Numbered from the stretch's first letter, positions 45,704 to 54,307 are shown. The stretch is DNA of 63,659 bases from an uncultured Pseudomonas sp. (GCF_913777995.1 NZ_CAJYVE010000052.1:1-63659), one strand, 5' to 3'. Translations and numbers: made by a program. Notes: generated by a model not told the origin, from the letters alone.

Positions 45704-46962
45704 TCGAACTGAGCGTCAGTCCGGCCAGCGGTCTGCTCGACGAGCCACGACACGTCCGGGTCGTGGGGCTGGCGCCGGGGCAGCGCATCACCCTGACCGC
45801 CCGCACCCGGCGCGGCCACGGCGTGGGCTGGATCAGCCGGGCGCAGTTCGTCGCCGATGCACAGGGCCGCGTGGACCTGCAGCGTGATGCGCCGGTGGCC
45901 GGCGACTACCAGGGTGTCAGCGCCCTGGGTCTGCTGTGGAGCCAGAAGCCCGAGGGCCAGCCGGCCAGTGCTGCGGTGTTCCCGGATGACCTTCTGCAGC
46001 CACTGCAGACGCATATCACCCTGGATGGCAGCGAGGTGGCGGCCACCCTGACGCAGTACCTGGCCGGCGCGGGCGTGAGCCGTCACGAGGTACGTGAAGA
46101 CGGCCTGGTGGGCACGCTGTTCCTGCCCGCCGGCCCAGGGCCGCATCCGGCGGTGATGGTGCTCAACGGCTCCGGCGGCGGCATCAACGAGCCACGGGCG
46201 GCGCTCTACGCTTCGCGTGGCTATGCGGCGCTGGCGCTGGGTTACTTCAAGGCACCAGGCCTGTCGGACTACATCTCCAACACCCCGCTGGAGTACTTCG
46301 AGCGGGGCCTGGACTGGTTGCGCCGTGAAGTGCGGCCAGCCCACGACTTCGTCGCCCTGAGCGGCCAGTCGCGTGGCGGCGAGCTGGTGCTGCTGCTCGC
46401 CAGCCTGTTCCCCGAGAAAGTCTCGGCGGTGATCGGCTACGTGCCCAGCGCCTTGGTCCACGGTGGCCAGGCGGCGGCCGACCCCGTCGTGGGCCGCGAC
46501 GGCCCGGCCTGGCTGTACCGCGGCCAGCCGCTGGTGCACCTGTGGAACGACAACCGCACCGCCAGCTGGCAGGCCCGTGATGCCGGGCAGCGCAATGCGC
46601 TGTCGATGCTCAGCGCCCTAGATGACCCCGAAGCCGTGGCGCGTGCGCGCATTGCGGTGGAGAAGATCCAGGGTCCGGTGCTGTTGCTGTCTGCCGGCGA
46701 CGATGCCGCCTGGCCGTCCGACCTGTTCTCGCGCATGGTCAGCGAGCGCCTGGCGCAGTTCGAGCACCCCTGGCCGGTGCAGCACCTGGATTTCCCGCAG
46801 GCCGGGCATAGCATCCTGTTGCCATTCATTCCGTCCACCTACAGCCAGGACGGCACGCCCGCCGCCAATGCCGAAGCCAACCAAGGCTCCTGGCAGGGCG
46901 TCCGTCAATTCCTGCAAGACGCCGTGGCCGCGCGCCAGGCAAGCCTGGAGACCCACCCATGA
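45700..46962 (+). CDS. Acyl-CoA thioesterase/BAAT-like alpha/beta hydrolase
   Basis: This 420-residue protein has an N-terminal Ig-like domain (SVSPASGLLDEPRHVRVVGL) and a C-terminal BAAT-type alpha/beta hydrolase domain. The catalytic triad is visible: Ser224 in SGQSRGG, Asp334 or Asp335 in SAGDDAAW, and His370 in QAGHS. Bacterial members cleave thioesters or amides or transfer acyl groups to amines. Start is TTG at 45700, overlapping the binding-protein stop (TTGA). In this operon it probably processes the imported or oxygenated product. Confidence 0.82.
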   Translation: MIELSVSPASGLLDEPRHVRVVGLAPGQRITLTARTRRGHGVGWISRAQFVADAQGRVDLQRDAPVAGDYQGVSALGLLWSQKPEGQPASAAVFPDDLLQPLQTHITLDGSEVAATLTQYLAGAGVSRHEVREDGLVGTLFLPAGPGPHPAVMVLNGSGGGINEPRAALYASRGYAALALGYFKAPGLSDYISNTPLEYFERGLDWLRREVRPAHDFVALSGQSRGGELVLLLASLFPEKVSAVIGYVPSALVHGGQAAADPVVGRDGPAWLYRGQPLVHLWNDNRTASWQARDAGQRNALSMLSALDDPEAVARARIAVEKIQGPVLLLSAGDDAAWPSDLFSRMVSERLAQFEHPWPVQHLDFPQAGHSILLPFIPSTYSQDGTPAANAEANQGSWQGVRQFLQDAVAARQASLETHP

Positions 46963-47471
46963 GTTCCCCTGCCAACGATCTGATCGACAGCCTGGTGCTG
47001 CAAGCGGACAGCCACCTGCGCGAAGTTCGCCAGGCACGCAGCAAAGTCACCCTGGCCACCCAGGCCAGCCATGAACTGTTGTTCGCCGCCGACCTGCCCG
47101 GCAGCCTGAGCGTCGAGACCCGCCTGCTGGTGGCGCTGTACGGCAGCCTGTTGAGCCGTCAGGCGCAACTGGCGGCGTACTATCGCCAGCGCCTGGTCGA
47201 GCTGAACACCGCTGCCGTGCTGCTCGCCGCCGTGGAGCAAGACCACCTGGCCGCCATCGACGACCTGCTGCTGCGCCGTGTGCTGGGCTATACCCGTACG
47301 CTGATCCTGGCGCCGAAGGAGGGCGACCGCGCTGCCCTCGATGCCCTGCGCGAGGCTGGGCTGAGCCCGCTGGACGCCGTCACCCTGGCGCAGTTGATCG
47401 CCTTCATTTCCTATCAGGTCCGGCTGACCGCCGGCCTCGCCGCCCTGCAAGCCCTGGGAGCCGCCCAATGA
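46959..47471 (+). CDS. CMD-domain protein lacking the catalytic CxxC
   Basis: This 170-residue helical protein resembles carboxymuconolactone-decarboxylase/AhpD-fold proteins (of the type named after Avi_7170, recalled from memory). It has the fold's spacing, but where AhpD has CxxCxxxH it has SRQAQLAAYY; no cysteine is present at all. It is therefore unlikely to be a redox enzyme by itself and may pair with the next protein. ATGA overlaps on both sides. Confidence 0.65.
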   Translation: MSSPANDLIDSLVLQADSHLREVRQARSKVTLATQASHELLFAADLPGSLSVETRLLVALYGSLLSRQAQLAAYYRQRLVELNTAAVLLAAVEQDHLAAIDDLLLRRVLGYTRTLILAPKEGDRAALDALREAGLSPLDAVTLAQLIAFISYQVRLTAGLAALQALGAAQ

Positions 47472-48061
47472 GCCAGATCATCCGCGACAACGGCTTCACC
47501 AACGAAACCCTCGGCTGGGCCTCCTGGCTGCCGATCGTCGACCCGGAGCAGGCCAGCCCGGAACAATTGGAAGTGCTCAAGGAAAGCCACCCCAAGGCGA
47601 TGACCAGCGAGTACTACCTGACCCTCATCCATCAGCCCGAAGTGCTGCGCCAGCGCTCGCTGGTGTTCAACGCCATCATGTACGCCCCCGGCGGCCTGCC
47701 ACGCTACGAGCGCGAACTGGCCAGCACCGTGGTGTCGCGGGTCAACCACTGCGTGTACTGCGCCTCGGTGCATGCCCAGCGTTTCGAGCAACTGGCCAAG
47801 CGTAACGAAGTGGTCGCCGAAATCTTCGCCGACCCGGCCACGGCAGGCGGCAACCCGCGCGAGCAGGCGATCATCCGCTTCTCCATCGAGCTGACCCTCG
47901 ACCCCGGCGCCATCGGCCCCGAGCACTTGCAGCCGCTGCGTGACGTCGGCCTCAACGACGGTGAAATCCTCGACCTGATCCAGGCCGTGGCCATCTTCGC
48001 CTGGGCCAACCGCCTGATGCTCAACCTTGGCGACCCGGTCTACTCGCCAGAGTCAGCCTGA
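47468..48061 (+). CDS. AhpD-like peroxidase/CMD protein
   Basis: This 197-residue AhpD-fold protein has the complete redox motif: Glu82, Cys95, Cys98 and His102 (NHCVYCASVHAQRF). Family members reduce peroxides or oxidised carriers. It is the last gene of the operon (Avi_7169-type family from memory). Peroxide by-products of an uncoupled monooxygenase, or a sulfenate formed during cleavage, could be its substrate; that is an inference. A palindromic repeat follows about 60 bases after its stop. Confidence 0.82.
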   Translation: MSQIIRDNGFTNETLGWASWLPIVDPEQASPEQLEVLKESHPKAMTSEYYLTLIHQPEVLRQRSLVFNAIMYAPGGLPRYERELASTVVSRVNHCVYCASVHAQRFEQLAKRNEVVAEIFADPATAGGNPREQAIIRFSIELTLDPGAIGPEHLQPLRDVGLNDGEILDLIQAVAIFAWANRLMLNLGDPVYSPESA

Positions 48062-48117
48062 CGCCGAGAGCGGTCGCTAGGGTTCTGGCCGCAACTGTTC
48101 AATTACGTGCCTGCCGG

Positions 48118-48213
48118 CTTTTGTTGGGGCGAGCTTGCTCGCGAAAAGCTGGCAAGGCCGCTGCATTGGCTGTGAACGTGACGAAGCCATCGCGAGCAAG
48201 CTCCAACAGGTTC
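48118..48213. repeat. Inverted repeat element related to the inner part of copy A
   Basis: ggcgagcttgctcgcgaaaagctgg (in two parts: ggcgagcttgctcgcg, then aaaagctgg) and tcgcgagcaagctc form the arms, with the spacer gctgtgaacgtgacg shared with the element at 294-382. It lies just after the nine-gene operon and may stop transcription. Confidence 0.7.
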
Positions 48214-48262
48214 GGGAAAACCTGCACAACACGCTACCGGCCACAAGATGAGGGGGCTGGCA

Positions 48263-48658
48263 TCAGGGGGTATTGGGCGGTGGCGGGAAGCACAGCCGGT
48301 GCTCGTCGTTGCACTCTTCCTTCTGTTTTCTCTCCAGCTCCCAAGGCGTCTTTGGATAGCGCGATTCCTCCGAAGGCAGCGTCGGCATCGGCGGGTTGCT
48401 GATCCAGGGGCGTAGGTCCATGTTCGGGTCGCACAGGGCATAACCCTCGGAAAAACCGGCGGCAAATTCCTGTTGCTGGTCCTGTGGCAGGTCGCGCCCC
48501 GCGTTCTCGTCGTACTCGACCCCGCGCTTGGCCGCGCAACCGGCATGGTAGCCGCGCTGGTGCACGGTAGGCTCCGGCTCCCACGGCATCCTGACGTTCT
48601 GGCAGCCCGCCAAGCCGATACTGGCCAGTGCCAGCCATGACAGGTTCATCCACTTCAT
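48263..48658 (-). CDS. Small lipoprotein of unknown function
   Basis: This 131-residue protein has a lipoprotein signal peptide ending in the lipobox LAGC (MNLSWLALASIGLAGCQ). The mature part has four Cys and a Pro-rich tail (CFPPPPNTP). The region RGYHAGCAAKRGVEYDE resembles short repeats of other small pseudomonad envelope proteins; no function is known to me. I chose the ATG at 48658 because it starts the signal peptide; the frame opens at 48706. Confidence 0.68.
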   Translation of the reverse strand: MKWMNLSWLALASIGLAGCQNVRMPWEPEPTVHQRGYHAGCAAKRGVEYDENAGRDLPQDQQQEFAAGFSEGYALCDPNMDLRPWISNPPMPTLPSEESRYPKTPWELERKQKEECNDEHRLCFPPPPNTP

Positions 48659-48900
48659 CGTGCGTCGTTCCCTGGCTTGTTCAGTGCCGGTAAATCTTCG
48701 CTCCATAGACCCATGAGACGGCTTTTGGTTGCGCAGTGATGTGTGTCGAAGTCTGCTGAACCCGGTTTATAAGTAGGACATTTCCGATTTAATCCCGCGC
48801 TATTGAACGCTCGAATATCGAGTGATTACGTCCGCCGTGTTTCTGGAGTTGATCCAGAAATACAAAGACTTAATCCAGTAACGAACGAGGCTTTACAGGG

Positions 48901-49755
48901 ATGAAAACCCATTATTTGAAAGGACTGTTGGCGTGCTTATTGACCGCCTGCCTACTCCCGGCATTCGCACAAACGGCCGCGGTTGAAAATACCGATCAGG
49001 CAACGGTGCTGGAGGATCGTGTTCACTTTCTCAGCGGTGAACTGGAGAACCCGCACGCAGTACATCATTACCGCTTCACGGCACTGCGCGGACAGGACGT
49101 ATTATTAACGACGTTGAATTCTGTCACGTACGGACAGCAATGGCGCCTTGAATACCGAATCGACAGCGGTGAATGGAAGGCAAAAAGCGGCAGCGGACCT
49201 CAGAAGCTTCAGGGTCTGGCCGTTGGCGCCACCGTTGAAGTCAAGGTACTGGCGGTCGACGGCGTTCAGCCACAAACCATCAGTTACAACCTGGTATTCG
49301 GTTCGTATCCGCACATGCGTTACGACTTTCATCATCAGAAAGATTTCCTGCCTATTCCTCACGGACGTACCAAGCCAGAATTTCTTGCCACACAGGCGCT
49401 TACCGAGGCGATGCTTGATGTGACCTTCACCGATAACAAGGGACATCCTCTGGAGGGGGGCGTGGTTGCGTTTACGTTCCTGCCCAATGTTGAACTCAAG
49501 GAAACTACGGAGTTTTACCTTTCTGACCGGGACGGAAAGGTGAAAGAGCTCATACGCTTCAACGCTTGCGAAGGTGGCGTGTATGCCGAGCCGTTCGTTC
49601 ATGTGAATGGCGGGCGGAACACATGGGCAACTCGGTACAAAGTCGGAGTTTATCAAGCAGTGAATTTCTTGCCGGGAGCGATTGCTGACAAACCTCATAC
49701 CTTCTTTTTCGGACACATTTGTAAACGCTGGTTGATCAACTGGTCGAAAAATTGA
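48901..49755 (+). CDS. Secreted protein of unknown function, AT-richer than neighbours
   Basis: This 284-residue protein has a signal peptide (LKGLLACLLTACLLPAFA, cut before QTAAV). The mature part is beta-rich: a first half with HHYRFTALRGQDVLLTTLNS, like a PPC/jelly-roll domain, and a second half with LDVTFTDNKGHPLEGGVVAF, like an Ig or invasin-type domain. Codon use is clearly less GC-biased than in the flanking operon, suggesting transfer. No secretion partner is recognised. Confidence 0.62.
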   Translation: MKTHYLKGLLACLLTACLLPAFAQTAAVENTDQATVLEDRVHFLSGELENPHAVHHYRFTALRGQDVLLTTLNSVTYGQQWRLEYRIDSGEWKAKSGSGPQKLQGLAVGATVEVKVLAVDGVQPQTISYNLVFGSYPHMRYDFHHQKDFLPIPHGRTKPEFLATQALTEAMLDVTFTDNKGHPLEGGVVAFTFLPNVELKETTEFYLSDRDGKVKELIRFNACEGGVYAEPFVHVNGGRNTWATRYKVGVYQAVNFLPGAIADKPHTFFFGHICKRWLINWSKN

Positions 49756-49761
49756 CCTTCT

Positions 49762-49801
49762 GGCAATCGCTCTGCTGATCTGTCTCACCAGAGCGATTGC
49801 C
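49762..49801. terminator. Perfect 13-bp hairpin between convergent unknown genes
   Basis: ggcaatcgctctg (49762-49774) and cagagcgattgcc (49789-49801) are perfect complements with a 14-base loop. No T run follows, so it may be a bidirectional terminator that needs Rho, or a transcript-end stabiliser. Confidence 0.6.
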
Positions 49802-49806
49802 TGAGA

Positions 49807-50469
49807 TCAGACCATCACATCGACCAAAGGCTGTTCACGCTTCTCGCCCTTTTCCAGGACCTGCATCACGAACGCTTCGTACCTCTTTTCCGGCTTGGCC
49901 GCGATCAGCTTTCCATAATCGAGCGTGTTTTCGATGTTCCCCAGGTTCAATTCGTATTGACCGCCGAAGACCTCATCGTTATGCACCAGGGCGATAGCTA
50001 TTTCAGCATGGCGGATTACGCTGTCTTTAAAGCCATTGTGAGCGTTGAACAGTTCGGTCAGGTAGTTCAACTCGCCTTCATTTAACGACTGATTTGGGTC
50101 AAGTATTTTTAGCTGTCCGTCAGCGCCCAGGGTATAGCTGAAAGGCTTGTTCGCGAGGTCTGGTCTGACGATGTTCAGCTCGTTGCGGATTTTGGAGTGG
50201 TGGCATTGCTGGATCTCAAGCTCTATCTGAGAAGAGGCTTTCAGCTTCCACAGATAAAGTTCCTCATCGCTGATCGGACATTCTTCTGCAGAAGAGCGGC
50301 ATTGGTAAGCAAGACTTACCATGTCCAGCGCAGGCCCCGCCTCTCGGCTGGCCTTCACGCGTCCTGGCGTTTCGCTGGCTTCAAGTGTCGGCCCATCGGT
50401 GGCTTGCACAGCCGCTTTCGGCATGGGCAGGGTGACGATGCAGGGAAAGGTCGCAGAGGTGATGTTCAT
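49807..50469 (-). CDS. Hypothetical cytoplasmic protein
   Basis: This protein of 220 residues (ATG 50469) or 258 (GTG 50583) has no signal peptide or membrane segment. The C-terminal half is helical and acidic (SLNEGELNYLTELFNAHNG; DEVFGGQYELNLGNIENTLD). No family is recognised. It is convergent with the secreted protein at 48901 and shares its AT-richer character, so both may have arrived together. An effector of a secretion system is one possibility with no direct support. Confidence 0.5.
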   Translation of the reverse strand: MNITSATFPCIVTLPMPKAAVQATDGPTLEASETPGRVKASREAGPALDMVSLAYQCRSSAEECPISDEELYLWKLKASSQIELEIQQCHHSKIRNELNIVRPDLANKPFSYTLGADGQLKILDPNQSLNEGELNYLTELFNAHNGFKDSVIRHAEIAIALVHNDEVFGGQYELNLGNIENTLDYGKLIAAKPEKRYEAFVMQVLEKGEKREQPLVDVMV

Positions 50470-50667
50470 GGTCGATGACTCTTCGGGTGGGCTCGTTACG
50501 GCTAACGGCCGTGCCTTGCGAAACTCATCCTGAACATCTCGTAGGGCTTTTCTGAAGTGTTGATCGGTTGTGGGCAGCGTCACAGTGTGCGGAGCGTTTT
50601 TGCCCGGGTGTCGGCATTCAAAGCGCTCGCAGCCTGGCCCCGTCCCGCTCGCCGGGGCCGGCTTGGT

Positions 50668-51393
50668 TCAACTCAACTGCTCGAACAGGTCCTGGCGTAC
50701 CGCGCCACGGATCATGGTCAGATGCATTTCCTCCTGTTGCTGCGCTTGTTCGAAGCGATCGGCGATCATCGGGTGGCCGCCGTGGTTGCACAGCTCGACC
50801 AGCAGCGACCAGGCCGCGTTGTCTTCCAGCTCGATGGTGAGAATCGCGCTCAGCGACTGTGACAGCGTGGTGCGCGGGTCGGTAAGCACCTGCAGGATAC
50901 CCATCGCCTTGACCCCGACCAGGTCGGCGCACGGGGTGACGCTGGTGGGGTCGGCGCCGAGGGTTTCGATGGCGTCGCGCACGATATTCATGTGCTCCAG
51001 CTCCTGAGCCTGGATTTCCCGCAGGGTGCTGACCAGCGACGGGTCTGCGCCCTGTGCCGAAGTGGCCTTGGCGATCATGGCTTCGTACAGGCGCACGCCG
51101 GCGCGCTCGAAGGCCAGCCGCTCGCCCAGCTTGTCCAGCAGCACCTGAGGATTCTTGCCGAGCATCTTGTCGAAGGTGTTCTTCAGCATGCCCTTGGTCG
51201 AGCCAGGCGGTGCCACCGAGCCGAGCGGGTCGGCGTCGAGAATGGCGCGCTGGCGTGCTTCGGTGTACTGGCCGACATCACCGGGCACATCGGCCGGAAA
51301 GTGCCGGGTCGCTTCATCCTGGGCCTGAACGTCTTCGGGCGACATCTGCGCACCGGTGCGATTCATGCCTGTGCTGACTTGCGCGTCGCTCAT
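50668..51393 (-). CDS. Ferritin-like domain protein
   Basis: This 241-residue protein has a disordered N-terminus (about 75 residues) and a four-helix ferritin-like core. Possible di-metal ligands are Glu in FERAGVRLYEAM, QELEHMNIV, TIELEDNAAW and QQEEMHLTM, giving the ExxH pairs expected. It overlaps the other ferritin-like gene by 4 bases (ATGA) and has gggaga upstream. It may store or oxidise iron, or protect against peroxide; not classic ferritin or Dps. Confidence 0.75.
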   Translation of the reverse strand: MSDAQVSTGMNRTGAQMSPEDVQAQDEATRHFPADVPGDVGQYTEARQRAILDADPLGSVAPPGSTKGMLKNTFDKMLGKNPQVLLDKLGERLAFERAGVRLYEAMIAKATSAQGADPSLVSTLREIQAQELEHMNIVRDAIETLGADPTSVTPCADLVGVKAMGILQVLTDPRTTLSQSLSAILTIELEDNAAWSLLVELCNHGGHPMIADRFEQAQQQEEMHLTMIRGAVRQDLFEQLS

Positions 51394-52565
51394 GGCTGTT
51401 CTCCCTTCACATTGAGTTCCGAGCCCGGCCGCCAGGTGTAGCCGGCCGAGACGATGTTGGCCGGCACGCCGGCACTGTTGAGCCGCGCACGGTACTCCAG
51501 CGAGGCCTGGTTCTCCTGGTCTTTCGGCACGTAGTCGATGCCATGGGCACGCAGGTCGACTTCCTGGGCCAGGGTCTCGCGCACGAAGTCACGCTGGCTC
51601 TTGAAGTCGATCATCGCCGGCAACTGCCCGGCCAGCACTTCGGCGGGGTCGCGACGTTGGTGCTGCTTGAACAGCTCGCAGGCCAGGTTCAGGTGCCCCA
51701 GTTCGTAGTCGACGAAGCGTTCCCACAGGCCCTTGATGCGCGGGTTTTCCTCTTGGGCGTGGCAACTGGCGTAGGCGTACACCTCCATGGCCTCATGAAT
51801 CAGCCACTTCTCCAGGAAGCTCTCGCCAGGGTCCTGCAGCGAGCCGTACTGGGTGACGTGCTGCTCCTCCACCGAGGCGATTTCCGCGTACAGCGCGCGG
51901 GCCACCGGGTCGGCGAACAGCGGGCCGATGTTCATGTAGTAGTCGTGGGTCTGGTATTCGGCGGCGGTGATCAGCGCGGCGTGCAGCTTGGTGATCAGCG
52001 CGGCACTGTCCTTGCTGTAGTGCTCGCGCAGGTCGTCTTCCGGCGCGCGGTGGTGCTCGCTGGTCGGGCGGCCCGGCACCAGATCGGTGTAGCCCTGCAG
52101 GATGGTATTGGCGTCCTTGCCCTCCAGGCGGTCGAGCATCGCCGAGTAGCGGTACAGGTGGTCGAAGTCTTCGAGCAGGCCGAAGCGGTAGGTCTGTGCC
52201 TGGTACGGGTCAGGTTCGTTCTGGGCCACGGCGGCAGTCACTTCGATGGCCACCTGTTCGTAGGCCACGGTGGTTTCCAGGGGCGAATGGTCGGCCGAGA
52301 GCAGCCAGTTGATCGCGGTCATCTGGTGGTGCTCGACACGCCGCACCTGGGCCAGTGGCAGGCGCAGTTCCTTGTTGAGCCGCGCACCGATGTGCTTGAG
52401 GCGCAGGGTGTCGGCCTCGACGCCGTTCATCAGGATCACCCGCACGCGGGTGAAGGCATCGTCATCCAGTTTGCTGATCGGCTTGCCGGCCAGCTCCCGC
52501 CAGGTGAACGACTGTTTCTCCAGTGGCACACCCTTGTTGTCCAGCAGGTTGTCGATTGTGTTCAT
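51390..52565 (-). CDS. Ferritin-like/di-iron helical protein
   Basis: This 391-residue helical protein has ferritin-like motifs: EVTAAVAQNE, EHHRAPEDDLREHY, ASVEEQHVTQYGSL and DYELGHLNLACELF, the last two being ExxH pairs. The ATG at 52565 has ggaga upstream; the frame start at 52619 has no support. It is upstream of and coupled to the 241-residue ferritin-like gene, suggesting a two-subunit system. Confidence 0.72.
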   Translation of the reverse strand: MNTIDNLLDNKGVPLEKQSFTWRELAGKPISKLDDDAFTRVRVILMNGVEADTLRLKHIGARLNKELRLPLAQVRRVEHHQMTAINWLLSADHSPLETTVAYEQVAIEVTAAVAQNEPDPYQAQTYRFGLLEDFDHLYRYSAMLDRLEGKDANTILQGYTDLVPGRPTSEHHRAPEDDLREHYSKDSAALITKLHAALITAAEYQTHDYYMNIGPLFADPVARALYAEIASVEEQHVTQYGSLQDPGESFLEKWLIHEAMEVYAYASCHAQEENPRIKGLWERFVDYELGHLNLACELFKQHQRRDPAEVLAGQLPAMIDFKSQRDFVRETLAQEVDLRAHGIDYVPKDQENQASLEYRARLNSAGVPANIVSAGYTWRPGSELNVKGEQP

Positions 52566-52733
52566 CGGATGGTCTCCGTCATCAGGGATACGGAGTGCTC
52601 TCGAACGGCGTGACAACACCCCGTATACGGTCGACTGGAATGACGGCGTGGGTTTCCGTGGCGGCGACGGGTGGTGACCGGGCAGGGCCGGGCTGGCAGG
52701 CGGTGGTCTGTCACCCCCCCGGTTGCGGTGTGT

Positions 52734-53204
52734 CTAGAACAGCCCTTGCTTGCTGACCATCATCCAGACGATGAGGAACATTCCGGCGAAGCCCACAACG
52801 CCCAGCCAGAACCACGGCCGATAAAGGCGTGACCAGTCGGCGGGCAAGCTCTGGCCCTGTACTGCTGCCTGCTCGGCGACCCGCTGCATGCGTTTCTGCA
52901 GTACCAGCACTGGTAGCCAGAGCAGGCCGACACCGACGAACAGGATCAGCGCGTCGCGCAGCCAGGGCAGGGCCGGCGGCATGCCGACCAGGTGCAGCAT
53001 GCCCAGGCCGGTGCCCAGCTGCAGCACGCCGGCCGGGGTGGTGATCCAGTTATCGAAGCGCACCACCTGGCGGGCCACCTGGGCAACCACCAGGGCATTG
53101 CCGGTACGTTGCGCGGCAATCAGGTACAGGTACGAGCCCATGCCGAAGCCGAACAGGAACACGGCGGCGATGACGTGCAGGTACTTGAGGTACAGGTAGC
53201 TCAT
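52734..53204 (-). CDS. DUF2269-family membrane protein
   Basis: This 156-residue protein has four predicted membrane segments (LHVIAAVFLFGFGMGSYLYL; LILFVGVGLLWLPVLVLQ; FWLGVVGFAGMFLIVWMM) and the conserved YLKYLHV start and WLRDALIL segment of DUF2269 proteins, whose function is unknown. Its ATG overlaps the stop of the dehydrogenase-like gene by 4 bases, so the pair is co-translated. The gap between 52566 and 52733 shows nothing. Confidence 0.8.
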   Translation of the reverse strand: MSYLYLKYLHVIAAVFLFGFGMGSYLYLIAAQRTGNALVVAQVARQVVRFDNWITTPAGVLQLGTGLGMLHLVGMPPALPWLRDALILFVGVGLLWLPVLVLQKRMQRVAEQAAVQGQSLPADWSRLYRPWFWLGVVGFAGMFLIVWMMVSKQGLF

Positions 53205-54307
53205 GCGCCGCCCTGATAGCGCACTCGGAGGTGAATGTCATCGGGGGCATCGATGGCGGCCAGGTACTCGGCCACGCTGATCTCACCGACGCAGGGGCGG
53301 GCGCCCGGCTTTGGTCGGTAGCCGTCGGCCAGCTTGCGGGCCAGGGCCACCGAGGCACAGGCGGGAATTTCCGGCCCCTTGTCGCGGGCAGCCGTGAGTT
53401 GAATGTCGAGGCGAAGCGGCAATTGGTTGTGATCCACACCCCGCACCTCCAGGTACAGCGCGCTGAGGCCGTCACCGAAGCGTTCGCAAGCCACGCCCAG
53501 CCGGTGCAGGCGCCGGGCCCAGGGCGCCGGGTCGGCGATCAGTCCCAGGCGCCGCGCCTGGGCCAGCAGGGCATTGGCCAGGGCGCCCGGCATCAGGCCA
53601 GGGCCGGCCTTGAACACCAGGTCTCGGGCGCCGTAGCGTTCGCCGAACAGGTCCATGTCCGGTACGTCGACGTTGGCCAGCCAGCGCCAGCCAAGGCCCG
53701 GCAAGTGCCGACGCTGCAGGCCCAGCCAGCCGGGCACCGCGTGGGGTTGCCCGTCGCGGCGCTGCAGGATCGGTTGGCCGGCGTAGGCCAGTACACCTTC
53801 CACGGTGGCCAGGCCGGGCATTTTCGCCGATGAGGAAATGCCGTGTTCGATTCGGTCGATGCGCGCAAAACGCTGGCGCTGTTCATCGAGCAAGGCCGCC
53901 GACAGGCTGGGCACCGAACTGCAGCCGCTGAGCACCGCCACGCCGGCGGCCCGGGCCGGAGCATCAAGCACCTGGATGCCATTGACGAAGGTGCGGCAGT
54001 CGGCCAGGTCGCAATAGTGCACACCGGCCTCGATGCATTGCTCCGCCACCCGGTAGGGCTGGCCCTGGAACGGCCCACCGGTGTGGATGACCAGGTCGAT
54101 GCCCAGCTGTCGCAGAGCTTCAGCGAAGCCCGGCGCCTGGGCATCGCCGCACCAGGTCTGCAGCTCGAAGCGCTGCGCCAGGGCGGCCAGACGCGTGGCG
54201 TCGCGACCGGCCGCGTACAGTTCGATGCCTTCGACAGCAGCTAGGTGGCGGCACACGATTCTGCCGAAATTACCGTAGCCGCCAACGACCAGAACCCTGA
54301 AGGACAT
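53201..54307 (-). CDS. Saccharopine dehydrogenase-like NAD(P)-binding protein
   Basis: This 368-residue protein has an N-terminal Rossmann motif VVGGYGNFGR and blocks VIHTGGPFQGQPY, AGVHYCDLAD and VLSGCSSVPSLSAAL shared with trans-acting enoyl reductase/saccharopine dehydrogenase-like proteins. Substrate unknown. It has an aggag site before the ATG at 54307. It is co-translated with the DUF2269 membrane protein, which suggests work at the membrane, perhaps on a lipid. Confidence 0.8.
   Translation of the reverse strand: MSFRVLVVGGYGNFGRIVCRHLAAVEGIELYAAGRDATRLAALAQRFELQTWCGDAQAPGFAEALRQLGIDLVIHTGGPFQGQPYRVAEQCIEAGVHYCDLADCRTFVNGIQVLDAPARAAGVAVLSGCSSVPSLSAALLDEQRQRFARIDRIEHGISSSAKMPGLATVEGVLAYAGQPILQRRDGQPHAVPGWLGLQRRHLPGLGWRWLANVDVPDMDLFGERYGARDLVFKAGPGLMPGALANALLAQARRLGLIADPAPWARRLHRLGVACERFGDGLSALYLEVRGVDHNQLPLRLDIQLTAARDKGPEIPACASVALARKLADGYRPKPGARPCVGEISVAEYLAAIDAPDDIHLRVRYQGGA

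Noticed and set aside
44093-48061. Bile-acid metabolism suggested by the BAAT-like fold
   Set aside because: BAAT-like hydrolases are widespread in bacteria; no bile-salt or steroid genes accompany this one.
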